Shown: positions 1 to 10,016 of the stretch, one piece after another
Numbering within the stretch: the stretch's first letter is position 1
Layout of the letters: each line of letters opens with the position of its first letter
Source of the DNA: Anaerolineae bacterium
Lineage (GTDB): Bacteria > Chloroflexota > Anaerolineae > Aggregatilineales > Phototrophicaceae
DNA: 64,000 nt
Assembly (NCBI GenBank): GCA_022824465.1
Contig: JAJDZV010000007.1
Span: 1-64,000, forward strand
Reading direction: 5' to 3'
The notes under the pieces: generated by a model
What the model was told of the DNA's origin: nothing
The model's input: the letters and a program-made list of their open reading frames with translations, nothing else
Database searches by the model: none
Position numbers and translations under genes: made by a program

Positions 1-86
1 CCGTAATGAGCTTCCCGTTCGACTTGCATGTATTAGGCACGCCGCCAACGTTCATCCTGAGCCAGGATCAAACTCTCCGTATTCAC
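1..86 (-). rRNA. rrs: 16S ribosomal RNA, 5' end only (gene runs off the left edge)
   Basis: Reverse complement reads GAGAGTTTGATCCTGGCTCAGGATGAACGTTGGCGGCGTGCCTAATACATGCAAGTCGAACG, the conserved bacterial 16S 5' region. Exact mature 5' end estimated. Confidence 0.97.
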
Positions 87-199
87 AGGGTTTGATTTCG
101 CTCTGTCTTAACCTGCTATTCTGATGTTAACCAGCACTCACCACTAACTAACGCCGTGATATCAAAAAGCGAGAGCTCCCTCTCACTTTCTGTGCGCAT

Positions 200-228
200 A
201 GCGTATCAACAAGCGCCGGGCGTGTCAA
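200..228 (-). promoter_or_regulatory. Probable rRNA operon promoter
   Basis: Minus strand TTGACA (228-223), 17-nt spacer, TACGCT (205-200), about 115 nt upstream of the 16S 5' end. Confidence 0.6.
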
Positions 229-333
229 GGACAAATTGGCGTAACAGAAGAAACAGATCGGACTAGCCAGCGCAGCCGCCAAACCGCGGGACCGAGAAAC
301 GCGGGCGAACAAAAGGCCCCTGTGCTTAATCTG

Positions 334-2364
334 CTACTTCACGCGCACCAGACGGTAGGTCTCGCCCGAAAAGACTAATTCAAAACGCTCCTTGTCAGTC
401 TGATAGAGAGCGTCGATCATCCAGGCATATCCCTTTGGAAATAACAGGTAATCTATGCCGTAGCGATCGACAATCGCAAGCTTCTCTTCCACCGGCGTAT
501 CGCCATCATACAGTCGGAGGTTGTCGCTAAGTTGGGATTCCGCCTGCGCCTGCGGCATGTTGGAGTAGTACGACATGCGCTCCGCTGTGAAGCGCGAGAG
601 CTCAATGACTTTCCAACTCAATGTCATCGCCCGGCTGCGGGACTCCGGGCTTGCCGCGAACCAAACGCGATCATCGTGAGTGGCTTCAACATACTCGCCG
701 ATTTCAAGCAATTCGGCGTCGCCGGATGTCGCGGTCGCCAGATCGCCGCTGACGTTTGCTCTGGGACTGAATTGGAGGAAGTGCCCAGTGAGAATGGCGG
801 CGACAGCCATAAGCGGCAATAGCGCACGCTCATTGCCAAGCCGGCCAATCGCGTCAAGCCGGCTCGGCCGAGCACGCCGCGCGACCGTTATCCCGGTCTC
901 GATGACGTAGCCGAGCATATAGCCGTAGGGCATAAGCCACAATACGCGAACAACATGATAAAAGGACACCACGCGACCGTAGATCCAGGCGGTGAACGGC
1001 AAAAGCCCGAAGCCAATCGCAAGCGCGAAAGCCAGCATCAAGCGGCTGCGGGGATCGAGCCGGCGCGCAAGGACCGCCACTACTGTCAGCGCAACCAGAA
1101 TATAGGTAAAACTGCCTGCCAGTACCGGATGTATCGCATAGAAGCTGTTGCCATTGTCAAGAGGATTGGCGGCGTCGTACATGTGAATGGTGTTGCCGCC
1201 GGTTTCCGGCAAGTCCTCAAAGTGGTAGATGGAAGTGTCCGCAGTGTTCAAGCGTGTGAAAATCGCCGGACTAAACAGCAGCATCATGAGCAGGAGCAAA
1301 TGCAGGGCGGCCATTCGGGCGGCGCGATTCACGACGAATGTGATAACTGCATAGCCGGCGATGATACAGACGGCGAAACCTCCGGCAATGGCGTGAACAC
1401 AGGCAGTCGCCAGGAATGACAACACGAAGGCGAAAAGCGTTCGTCGGTTTCCGGTTGTGATGTATTGATAGGCGCTGGAAATGGCTATCGGCGCCAGCGC
1501 GAACGCGGCGACCGCCTTATCCAACAGACCGCGTGCGAAAAACTGCGACCCAGGTTGGGGACCGATCTGCGCCACCAGGCTGTAGGCGAACAAACCCAGG
1601 CAGACATAGACCAGCGATGCCTTACGGCTATGGTTCAGATTCCGCGCGAATACATACATGCCAGCGACCGACATGAGCATCACAAATGGGTTCACCAAAT
1701 AACGCGCGAGCAGGATAGTCGTCCCGCTTATCTCGACCACCAGCGCTTGCGCCAACACCCAGTAGGTGAAGTACATGCGGTCGGCGATGGGATTGCCGGT
1801 TTCATAATAGGGCTCCGCCCAGCCCAGCGGCTCATCGCGCAGGAAGCCGTTGACGGCCGCATGATGGCGGTTCTGATCGTCGGTGGTTGGTGTTGCGAGG
1901 ATGCTGGAATGGGCGTAGAGCGCCACTTGCACGAGGATGATTGCGAGCAAGGCGGCGATTGCCGCATCACATCTTAATTTGATTGCGGTCCGGCCGCGCG
2001 CTCGCCACAAGACCGCCGCAAAGCCGAGCAGCGCCAAGGCATGCCAGATTAACTCGACGGTATTGATGTGCAGCCTCAGCGTCCGCGTGAAGAGACCCAG
2101 AACGGTAATTAACGCGACCGAGAAGGTAAATCCATAGCCAATGCAGTCGATGAGGTCCCAGTCATCCCGGGCTGGCGCCAGGCTAAAGAGGTAAGCGCCG
2201 GGCAAAATGAAGACCAGAAGACCGACAATGATACGCAGCCAGGGCGACACCAACACGACACCAGCGAGACTTAGCGCCAAGCCAGCAAGCACAATCAGCC
2301 CGCTGATAAGCAACAGGACGCGGTCATTAAGCCAGTATTGGAAGAAAGCAGAGAGGGGCTTCAA
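334..2364 (-). CDS. Large polytopic membrane protein (GT39/GT-C-like topology), tandem paralogue A
   Basis: 676 aa ORF with many hydrophobic segments and a soluble C-terminus; clearly similar along its length to the adjacent 677 aa ORF. Confidence 0.85.
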   Translation of the reverse strand: MKPLSAFFQYWLNDRVLLLISGLIVLAGLALSLAGVVLVSPWLRIIVGLLVFILPGAYLFSLAPARDDWDLIDCIGYGFTFSVALITVLGLFTRTLRLHINTVELIWHALALLGFAAVLWRARGRTAIKLRCDAAIAALLAIILVQVALYAHSSILATPTTDDQNRHHAAVNGFLRDEPLGWAEPYYETGNPIADRMYFTYWVLAQALVVEISGTTILLARYLVNPFVMLMSVAGMYVFARNLNHSRKASLVYVCLGLFAYSLVAQIGPQPGSQFFARGLLDKAVAAFALAPIAISSAYQYITTGNRRTLFAFVLSFLATACVHAIAGGFAVCIIAGYAVITFVVNRAARMAALHLLLLMMLLFSPAIFTRLNTADTSIYHFEDLPETGGNTIHMYDAANPLDNGNSFYAIHPVLAGSFTYILVALTVVAVLARRLDPRSRLMLAFALAIGFGLLPFTAWIYGRVVSFYHVVRVLWLMPYGYMLGYVIETGITVARRARPSRLDAIGRLGNERALLPLMAVAAILTGHFLQFSPRANVSGDLATATSGDAELLEIGEYVEATHDDRVWFAASPESRSRAMTLSWKVIELSRFTAERMSYYSNMPQAQAESQLSDNLRLYDGDTPVEEKLAIVDRYGIDYLLFPKGYAWMIDALYQTDKERFELVFSGETYRLVRVK

Positions 2365-2548
2365 TTGCAGACCTCGCTACATAATCGAGAGTTGTGCGCA
2401 AGCATGTCCGATATATGCGTCTGTACGACATTGCTTGACGATTCGGCGCAAGCTCCTTAATCGAGCTTTCGCGCGCTGGCAATGGGCTCATGTCACAGTG
2501 AGAATCATTCGAAATTGTATCGCTGGCGACAAGCGGCGCTGCGGAGCT

Positions 2549-4582
2549 TCAATGAATCCTGACCAAGCGTAGCGTATCGCTAGAATATACAAGCTCAAAG
2601 CGCTGATTATCAGTCTGATAGAGCCCGTCAATCATCCAGGCGTATTTCTTGTCGAACAGCAAGTAGTCAATGCCATATCGGTCGATAATTGCCAGCTTCT
2701 CTTCCACAGGAATATCCTTGTACAAACGGTAATTGTCGTCGGTTTGGACGCGCATGCTTTCAAGTGGCAGATTTGAATAATAGGACATGCGCTCCGGAGT
2801 AAACCGGGAGAGCGAGACGACCTTCCAGTGCATAGCGATGATTGGCTTGCGATAGCTCTCGCTGGCAGCAATCCAGACACGATGATCATGCTGACCATCA
2901 ATATACGTAGCAATTTCCAGCAGCGGGGCATCGCGGCTGGGCGCCAGCGCGAAGTCCCGGCTGAAATTTATTCTGCTCCTAGAACTGAGAACATGCAAAG
3001 TTACTAGCAAAATCAGCGTGGTCAATGCGACAAGCAACCGGTCCCTAGCTTCGGCGCCGATGCTTCGGGCGACGTCAGGTTTCAGTTGATTCACGAGTTC
3101 CCAGCCCGACTCGAGGGCAAAGCCTAGCATGTAGCCGTAGGGCATTATCCACAGTATTCGCGCCACGAGGTTGTATGCCACTAGCCGAGCGTAAATCCAG
3201 GCGGTGAATGGCAGCAACCCGATGCTGATGGCAATCACATAAGCCAGCATCAGTTTGCTTCTGGCGTCAAGGCGTCGCGCTAGGGCGAACAGAAAAACGA
3301 GCGGCGCCAGAAAATACGTCAGGTGGCCGGCGGCGACAGGGCTGATGGCATACAATCTCTCGCTGCTATTGAGAGGATTGACCGTGTCGTAAACCACAAT
3401 TTTGCTTGCGAAGGCATCATCGACAGAGTCAAAATTATAGATCGTATTCTCCGCCGTGCCCAAGCGCACAAGGAGCGCAGGCGCAAATAGGATAAGGGTC
3501 ACAAAGCCAATCCGAAGCGCGTCTCTACGCTCGGCAGCGCCAGCCATGAATTGAATCAGGCACCAGATGCCGATAACGGCGACGGAAAATCCGCCCAGAA
3601 CCGCATGTACCGAGACAACCGCCCACATTGCCAGGGCGAAACCGAAATAAGCGCGCCAATGTCTAGCTTGCGAGCTTAAGTAGGCGCTTGAGATGGCAAG
3701 GGGCGCAAGCGCGAATGCGGCTACAATTTTGTCGTATTGGCTGCGTACAAGTAGCCTGACGCCGGCCTGGGGATCGACTTCGGCAACCAGGCTCAAGGCG
3801 AGTAATCCCAAACCAACATAAACCAAGGATGACTGACGGCTGTGCCGAAGATTTCGAGCGAATACATACATTCCTGCTGTAGACACCAGTACCACAAATG
3901 GGCTTATCAGATAGCGCGCCTGCATTATCGGCGCCCCGCTGATCTCGACAATCAGCGCTTGAGCCAAGACCCAATAAGTCAGATACATGCGGTCGGCGAT
4001 GGGATTGCCTGATTCGTAGTGCGGCTCCGCCCAGCCCAGCGGCTCATCGCGGAGGAAAGCGTTAACCTGGGCGTGATGAAGATACTGATCATTGTTCTTG
4101 TCCGCCGCTAGAAGACTGGCATAAGCGAAGAGCGCGGCCAGAATCAGGATTGCTGCGAGCATCGCTATAGTAGGCGGACGCAACTGGAGATTAATCGCAA
4201 GCGACCGCCGCCCGCGGCAAAAGACCGCCGCAAATCCGACTATCGCCAACGCATGCCAGATGAACTCGACGGTATCGATGTGCAGCTTCAGCGTCCGCGT
4301 GATGAGACCCAGCAGCGTAATCAGCGCGATCGAGAAAGCAAAGCCGTAGCCGACGACGTCCATGATGTCCCAGTCGTCGCGCGCTGGCACAAGCGCGAAG
4401 AGATATCCGCCCGGCAAAATGAAGACCAGCAGGCCGACGATGACGCGCAGCCAAGGCGAGACAAAGGCGAAATCGCCGAGACTGAGCGCGATGCCCGCAA
4501 GCGCAAGCAGTCCGCCCAAGACGACATAGAAGCGCGGCAGGCGAAGGTAATGCTGTATCGCGTTCCAGGCTGATTGCGTCAC
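2549..4582 (-). CDS. Large polytopic membrane protein, tandem paralogue B
   Basis: 677 aa ORF sharing VSPWLR-IVGLLVFILPG-YLF, EPLGWAEP-YE-GNPIADRMY-TYWVLAQAL and PVEEKLAI-DRYGIDYLLF with 334..2364. Confidence 0.87.
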   Translation of the reverse strand: MTQSAWNAIQHYLRLPRFYVVLGGLLALAGIALSLGDFAFVSPWLRVIVGLLVFILPGGYLFALVPARDDWDIMDVVGYGFAFSIALITLLGLITRTLKLHIDTVEFIWHALAIVGFAAVFCRGRRSLAINLQLRPPTIAMLAAILILAALFAYASLLAADKNNDQYLHHAQVNAFLRDEPLGWAEPHYESGNPIADRMYLTYWVLAQALIVEISGAPIMQARYLISPFVVLVSTAGMYVFARNLRHSRQSSLVYVGLGLLALSLVAEVDPQAGVRLLVRSQYDKIVAAFALAPLAISSAYLSSQARHWRAYFGFALAMWAVVSVHAVLGGFSVAVIGIWCLIQFMAGAAERRDALRIGFVTLILFAPALLVRLGTAENTIYNFDSVDDAFASKIVVYDTVNPLNSSERLYAISPVAAGHLTYFLAPLVFLFALARRLDARSKLMLAYVIAISIGLLPFTAWIYARLVAYNLVARILWIMPYGYMLGFALESGWELVNQLKPDVARSIGAEARDRLLVALTTLILLVTLHVLSSRSRINFSRDFALAPSRDAPLLEIATYIDGQHDHRVWIAASESYRKPIIAMHWKVVSLSRFTPERMSYYSNLPLESMRVQTDDNYRLYKDIPVEEKLAIIDRYGIDYLLFDKKYAWMIDGLYQTDNQRFELVYSSDTLRLVRIH

Positions 4583-5181
4583 AAGTCGCTGCGGCCTTCA
4601 AGCGCTCGCATAAGCGTGACGGAGTCGACATATTCCAGGTCGCCGCCGGTTGGCAGTCCGCGCGCCAGTCGTGTCACTTTGACTCTTGTCGGCGCCAATT
4701 CCCGCTGGAGGTACATCGCGGTGGCATCGCCTTCCATGCCCGGGTTGGTGGCGATGATTATTTCGCTCGCTCCGCCCTGCTTAACGCGCTCCACCAATTC
4801 GCGAATCTTGAGCTCATCGGGTCCGATGCCGTCGACTGGCGAAATGGCGCCATGAAGCACATGGTAGCGTCCCTTGTATATTCCGGTGCGCTCGATCGCC
4901 ATCAAATCCAGGGGCTCTTCCACCACAGCCAAGGTATCGGCCGCGCGATCGGCCGCGCTGCAAATCGGGCAGGGGTCCGCTACAGTGATGTTGAAGCAGA
5001 CGCTGCAAAGGCGGGTATCTACTTTGAGGCGATTCAGAGCGTCCGCCAAGCCAAGCGAAAATTCGTCAGGCGCGCGTAGCAGGAAGAATGTCAACCGGGA
5101 AGCGGTCTTCGGTCCGACGCCGGGCAAGCGCGAAAAAGCCTCAACCAACTTGGTTACCGGTTCGGGGATGGCGCTGCTCAT
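4579..5181 (-). CDS. recR: Recombination mediator protein RecR
   Basis: 200 aa; LSRLPGVGPKTASRL-type helix-hairpin-helix, CSVC...CPIC zinc finger, Toprim region with G-YHVLHG-ISP-DGIGP. Confidence 0.97.
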   Translation of the reverse strand: MSSAIPEPVTKLVEAFSRLPGVGPKTASRLTFFLLRAPDEFSLGLADALNRLKVDTRLCSVCFNITVADPCPICSAADRAADTLAVVEEPLDLMAIERTGIYKGRYHVLHGAISPVDGIGPDELKIRELVERVKQGGASEIIIATNPGMEGDATAMYLQRELAPTRVKVTRLARGLPTGGDLEYVDSVTLMRALEGRSDL

Positions 5182-5247
5182 CGCATATGCCTGGATGCCT
5201 ACATTTGTTGGACAGGCTAAGCCAAACGGAGATCCTGCGGCCTCGAG

Positions 5248-5622
5248 CTAGCCGAGCAGCCCGCCCAAACCCGGGAGATCGCCCAAGCCGCCGGTGATCG
5301 CTTCCATACGCTCAGCCGCCATGGCTTGGCTCTGTTCGATTCCTTGATTGACCGCAGCGACGAGCAAGTCCTGGAGGTCGGTCAGCCATTCTTCATCATC
5401 CATATCAATGACGTCGGGATTGATCTCGACCGATTGCACGCGCTGGTGGCCCGTGATGACAATCTTGATGGCGCCGCCGCCGACAGAGACCTCAGTCGTC
5501 TCGCGCTCAAGGCTCTCCTGCGCTTCGGCCATATCCTGCTGCATCTTCTGCAGCATGGCCATTGGGTTGGCGCCGCCGGGGAGTCCGCCAGATCCGCGCC
5601 TGCTGCCGCGTCGTTTGCTCAT
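5248..5622 (-). CDS. YbaB/EbfC family nucleoid-associated protein
   Basis: 124 aa; MLQKMQQDMAEAQESLE...GGAIKIVITGHQRVQSVEINPDV...DLLVAAVNQ; next to recR/dnaX as commonly found. Confidence 0.93.
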   Translation of the reverse strand: MSKRRGSRRGSGGLPGGANPMAMLQKMQQDMAEAQESLERETTEVSVGGGAIKIVITGHQRVQSVEINPDVIDMDDEEWLTDLQDLLVAAVNQGIEQSQAMAAERMEAITGGLGDLPGLGGLLG

Positions 5623-5700
5623 GCTGTTTCTCCTGGAATCGCTTGGCTTGTGGCTGCGACCTAACTATAGGTAATTCTGCCGAATCGCACAACGCGGAAG

Positions 5701-6481
5701 TCAACTGACGGCTTGCGGATTCAGCAAATACACATGCGCGCCATAAGGCGGGTTTTCAAAGACGAACTGGGCGCCGCGCTGCGCCATGGCGTCGCGGCTC
5801 AGCTCGGGATCCATAACGACGGCATAGAGCGGACGATCCGGCAACTGCGCTTGCATGACGCCGAGCAGATCGCGATAATCATCCTCGCTGATCCTCGGAT
5901 CATAGAATACGGGCTGATCTATGATGCGCTGGTCGCATTCCGCCATGAAATCGGAATACAGCTTCCCGCCTTTCGACAAATAATTCAGTCGTTCATGCAA
6001 GAGCTTTGCTTTCGGCGTGTTAACACGGGGCACGAGCACGACTGCTTCGTCAGGCGAATTATCCCTGATCCACGGGAACGCGGCAATCGGCCGCCGAGTG
6101 TTTCGGCTGAAGGCAAGACGCCCGCGTGCGGGATGCGAACCGTGCTTCCGCCGGCCGCCATTTGATCGACCAAGCGATGCGAACCGTAAGCGGCATTGGG
6201 CATTCAATAACGCAAGCGCGATCAAGGCTTTTACCCCCGGCATCAACACTTCCGAAGGTCGACCTTGAACCGCGCGCCTGCAGCGTCAGAGGCGCCAGCG
6301 GAAGAAGTACGGTGATGCCCAACAGCGCCGACCAGATGTTGATGTTGAGCGGCAGCAACAAATAGAGAATATAGCCGACGCCGACGAAGAGCCCCGCAAC
6401 TAGAAGTTGAAGCGGTAGAAGCGCCTCCACAACCACCAGGGATAGCAGCGCCCAAGCGACGCCAAGCTGGGAATCATTCAC
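5701..6481 (-). pseudogene. Probable frameshifted remnant of a membrane protein gene
   Basis: Hydrophobic N-terminal segment in one frame (ORF 6059..6481) and a soluble coding-like C-terminus in another (5701..6249), with a coding-like middle segment in the third frame (5985..6203). Confidence 0.5.
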
Positions 6482-8051
6482 CGACTACGCCTCCGAGCCG
6501 CTTGCCTGCGGCGATGAGCGGATCGTCCGCGACCGGCGCTGTATCTCGGGCGGCATCATCCGGCGTCAGCGCGTCATCCACCACCTGCACTTCCAGACGC
6601 AGCTTTACTTCGTGCAAATCGAAAATCGCTTGCTCGATTACTTTGGCGCGTTTTGGTTCGGAGATCTTCTGTTTGAAGACTTCTTTCGGCACACCGAGAA
6701 TCAGCCGATTGCCATCAATCAGCCGGACGTGCGCATGGGCGAGCAAGGGCGGCAAATTCTTGTTGTAGCGATACAGCCGGCCGAGAATGTCGTCCCAGCC
6801 GCCGTGAATCTTCGCCACCGGATATATCGGCGTCTCGCCCGGCCGGCTGCTGGCGGCGCGCTCGAAGTTTGCCTGCATGGCGATCGGCTCTTGACGGACA
6901 GGCCCCTCTTCCGAGCGCGCTTGCGAGCCTGGCGATGGCGCAGCAATTGCAGGCGCTTTTGCTGTGCCGTCTTCCTCCAAGACCTCGACATAAGCCAACT
7001 CAAGCGACAACTGCGGTTGCCAGCCGCCGGTATAAGCATTCACCGCGGCATTGAAGGCGCGAATGGCATTGAGCAGTCGGGAGCGCTCAATGCGCTGCGC
7101 CAGATCGCCGTAACGCCGCTGCTCTTCTTGCGCCGCTTCGATCAGGTCAGCGCTGGCGGTTTGCGCCAACATGATGTTGCGCAAGACATTGACCAATTGT
7201 TGCCCGAACTGGCGCGGATCAATGCCGCTGTCAATCGCGAGGTTGATGACATGGATACCGCGCGCGACATCTTCTTCGACGAGCGCCTCAACCAGGTCAT
7301 GGACTTGCATGGCGCTGGCCGTGCCCAGCAGTTGCTGCGCCAACGCCAGCGTTATTGTCTCGGCCGGGTCGGCGACGATCTGATCGAGCAAGCTGATGCT
7401 ATCGCGGACGCTGCCGGTTCCCTGCCGCGCGATCAGTTCCAGCGCCCGCGGTTCAATCGATAGCGACTCGGCTTCGGCGATGAGAGCCAGTCGCTCAGTG
7501 AGTTCGCTTAGGGACACGCGCCGAAACTCGAATTGCAGACAGCGGCTCTTGATGGTGGCCGGCACTCTGTCAATCTCGGTGGTAGCCAGCGCGAAGAGGG
7601 CGTGATCGGGCGGCTCCTCCAAGGTCTTCAGCAAAGCGTCAAAGGCGTTGCCGCTGAAACGATGCACTTCGTCAATGATATAGACCTTGAAAGCGCCTTC
7701 GCCAGGAGCAAAAGCGATCTTGTCGCGTAATTCGCGGACATCGTCAACGCCGGTGTGCGAGGCGGCGTCAATCTCAATTAGATCTAGGTAACGCCCCTCA
7801 TTGACCGCGATGCAATTGGCGCAAGCATTGCAGGGACGATTAGCCGGGTCGTCGCTCGTGCAATTGACCGCTTTCGCCAGCAGACGGGCGGTAGTAGTTT
7901 TGCCCGTGCCGCGCGGTCCGCTGAACAGATAGGCATGCCGTATGCGTCCGCGCGCCAGGGCGTTGCGCAATGTGCGCGTGATATGCTCCTGTCCGACTAC
8001 ATCGTCAAATGAGAGCGGACGCCACTTGAGGTAGAGGGCTTGCTCGGGCAC
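6474..8051 (-). CDS. dnaX: DNA polymerase III subunit gamma/tau
   Basis: 525 aa; LYLKWRPLSFDDVVGQEHI, Walker A SGPRGTGKTTTAR, CNACANC zinc module, DEVHRFSGNAFDALLKTLEEPP. Confidence 0.97.
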   Translation of the reverse strand: MPEQALYLKWRPLSFDDVVGQEHITRTLRNALARGRIRHAYLFSGPRGTGKTTTARLLAKAVNCTSDDPANRPCNACANCIAVNEGRYLDLIEIDAASHTGVDDVRELRDKIAFAPGEGAFKVYIIDEVHRFSGNAFDALLKTLEEPPDHALFALATTEIDRVPATIKSRCLQFEFRRVSLSELTERLALIAEAESLSIEPRALELIARQGTGSVRDSISLLDQIVADPAETITLALAQQLLGTASAMQVHDLVEALVEEDVARGIHVINLAIDSGIDPRQFGQQLVNVLRNIMLAQTASADLIEAAQEEQRRYGDLAQRIERSRLLNAIRAFNAAVNAYTGGWQPQLSLELAYVEVLEEDGTAKAPAIAAPSPGSQARSEEGPVRQEPIAMQANFERAASSRPGETPIYPVAKIHGGWDDILGRLYRYNKNLPPLLAHAHVRLIDGNRLILGVPKEVFKQKISEPKRAKVIEQAIFDLHEVKLRLEVQVVDDALTPDDAARDTAPVADDPLIAAGKRLGGVVGE

Positions 8052-8213
8052 GCGTTGTCCTCCGCGATTCTATCGTCAGTCTAGCACCAGCGGTCGAGGC
8101 AATCAAGCGGAGGCGGAAGACGAGCAAAGCCGCATCAATGTAAGAGTGGCGGTCTTCGAGGCATCAAGACTTACAGAACGCGCTGCCATCCAGCGTTGTT
8201 GTAAAAGGAACCT

Positions 8214-9992
8214 TTGCATTTTATTTGGTCGGAGGCGGTCATGGTTATGGAAGTTATGGACAAGGATACTTACGTTTCGGTCGCCCGATTAGACGAGCTC
8301 AAACGCAAGGGCAGCATCACGGTGCAGCCAAATGGCAAAACGCTCGTCCTTTTTCTGTATGGCGAGCGAGTTTACGCGCTGGACAATCGCTGCCCGCATA
8401 TGGGCTTCCCGCTGGACAAGGGATCGGTCGAAGAGGGGATTCTAAGTTGCCACTGGCACCACGCGCGCTTCGATCTGGCAAGCGGCGGCGCCTTTGACCT
8501 GTGGGCGGACGATATCGAGAGCTTTCCCGTGGACCTGCGCAACGGCGAGATTTACGTCGACTTGAGCGCCAAAGGCAACAGCGTCAAGCATCAAAGCAAT
8601 CGTCTGCGCGATGGCTTGCAGCACAATCTCAGCCTGGTCGTCGCCAAAGCCGTGATTAACCTGCTCAACCAAAATGTAGCGCCGGCTGAGCCCTTCCGCA
8701 TTGGGCTTGGCTTCGGGACACAGTATCGCGGCATGGATTGGGGACGCGGCTTGACGACGCACGGCTGCACAATGAATCTCATTCCCTACCTGGACGATGC
8801 CGACAAACCCTTGGCGCTCTTTCACGGCTTGGCCGATGTCGCCAGCGATACGTCCGGCATGTCGCCGCGCTTCAATCCGCGCCCCTTGCCGAACGACGAG
8901 ACCGCTATACCGACGCTAAAAGCCTGGTTCCGCCAATTCGTGGAAGTGCGCGACGCCCAGGCCGGCGAACGCGCCATCGTGTCCGCATTGCGCGCCGGCG
9001 CCGATGACAAACAGATCGCCGATATGCTCTTTACCGCCGCGACCGACCATCGCTATCTGGACGCCGGTCATACGCTGGACTTCATCAACAAGGCCTTGGA
9101 ATCGGTCGACTTGGCTGGCTGGAAGCATGCTGAGCTGGCATTCACCAGCGTCGTGCCAAATCTGACTGACGCGCGGCGCATGGAGGAATCCAACGCCTGG
9201 CGCAAGCCAATCGACCTGATACCGATTCTGGAAGCGGCCTTCGAGCAGTTGAACGACGCCCTGGCTGCCGGCGCCGACCGCGAATCCAAAGACGATGTCG
9301 AAGGGCTGATGCCCACTCTGCTCGGCGATGATCCGCAGCTGATCGCAGATCTGCTGCTTCAGCTTTTGCGTGATGGCGTCAAGCCGGTGGACCTGGCTGG
9401 CATCGTCGCGTACGCGGCCGCGCGGCGGATTGCGCACTTCCATACCAGCAATGAATTCGGCGACTGGGATACCGCCCTGCATACTTTCACCTTCGCCAAT
9501 GCCGTGCGCCAAGGCTTGCAGCGCGTGGCTTCGGCCGGTTTGATGCGCGGCATATTTGACGCGGCGATGAGCATCTACCTCGATCGCTTCTTGAACTTGC
9601 CGTCAGTCCGGCTGCCGCAGCCGCAACCTGTGGCTGATCCGGACGCGCTGCTGGATGACTTCGAGACCTTGCTCAACTTGCAGCAACAGGTCAATCCAGC
9701 CGGAACCTTGGCGGCGCAATATCTGGCGAGCGGCGGCGCGCCCGAGAAACTAATGGCGAAAATGGGACATCTGTTGCTGCGTGAAGACCGCAACTTCCAT
9801 ACAATTCAATGTATCGAGGCGGCTTTCAACCAGTTCAACATCATCAGAGCCGAGTCCGAGGAACGGGCGAACCATGTACTGGTGGCGGCGGCGCGCTATC
9901 TGGCCGCCCACGCGCCCACAATGCGCTCGCAACTGCAGACATTCACCATCGCGCGGCGGCTCTCCCACGGCGAGAACTTATTCGAAGCCTGA
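8214..9992 (+). CDS. Rieske [2Fe-2S] domain protein with large C-terminal domain
   Basis: 592 aa; NRCPHMGFPLDKG...SCHWHHARFDL Rieske ligands, followed by about 480 aa not assigned. Confidence 0.88.
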   Translation: MHFIWSEAVMVMEVMDKDTYVSVARLDELKRKGSITVQPNGKTLVLFLYGERVYALDNRCPHMGFPLDKGSVEEGILSCHWHHARFDLASGGAFDLWADDIESFPVDLRNGEIYVDLSAKGNSVKHQSNRLRDGLQHNLSLVVAKAVINLLNQNVAPAEPFRIGLGFGTQYRGMDWGRGLTTHGCTMNLIPYLDDADKPLALFHGLADVASDTSGMSPRFNPRPLPNDETAIPTLKAWFRQFVEVRDAQAGERAIVSALRAGADDKQIADMLFTAATDHRYLDAGHTLDFINKALESVDLAGWKHAELAFTSVVPNLTDARRMEESNAWRKPIDLIPILEAAFEQLNDALAAGADRESKDDVEGLMPTLLGDDPQLIADLLLQLLRDGVKPVDLAGIVAYAAARRIAHFHTSNEFGDWDTALHTFTFANAVRQGLQRVASAGLMRGIFDAAMSIYLDRFLNLPSVRLPQPQPVADPDALLDDFETLLNLQQQVNPAGTLAAQYLASGGAPEKLMAKMGHLLLREDRNFHTIQCIEAAFNQFNIIRAESEERANHVLVAAARYLAAHAPTMRSQLQTFTIARRLSHGENLFEA

Positions 9993-10016
9993 GTCGCGCA
10001 AGGCGGCTGTGCGCCG

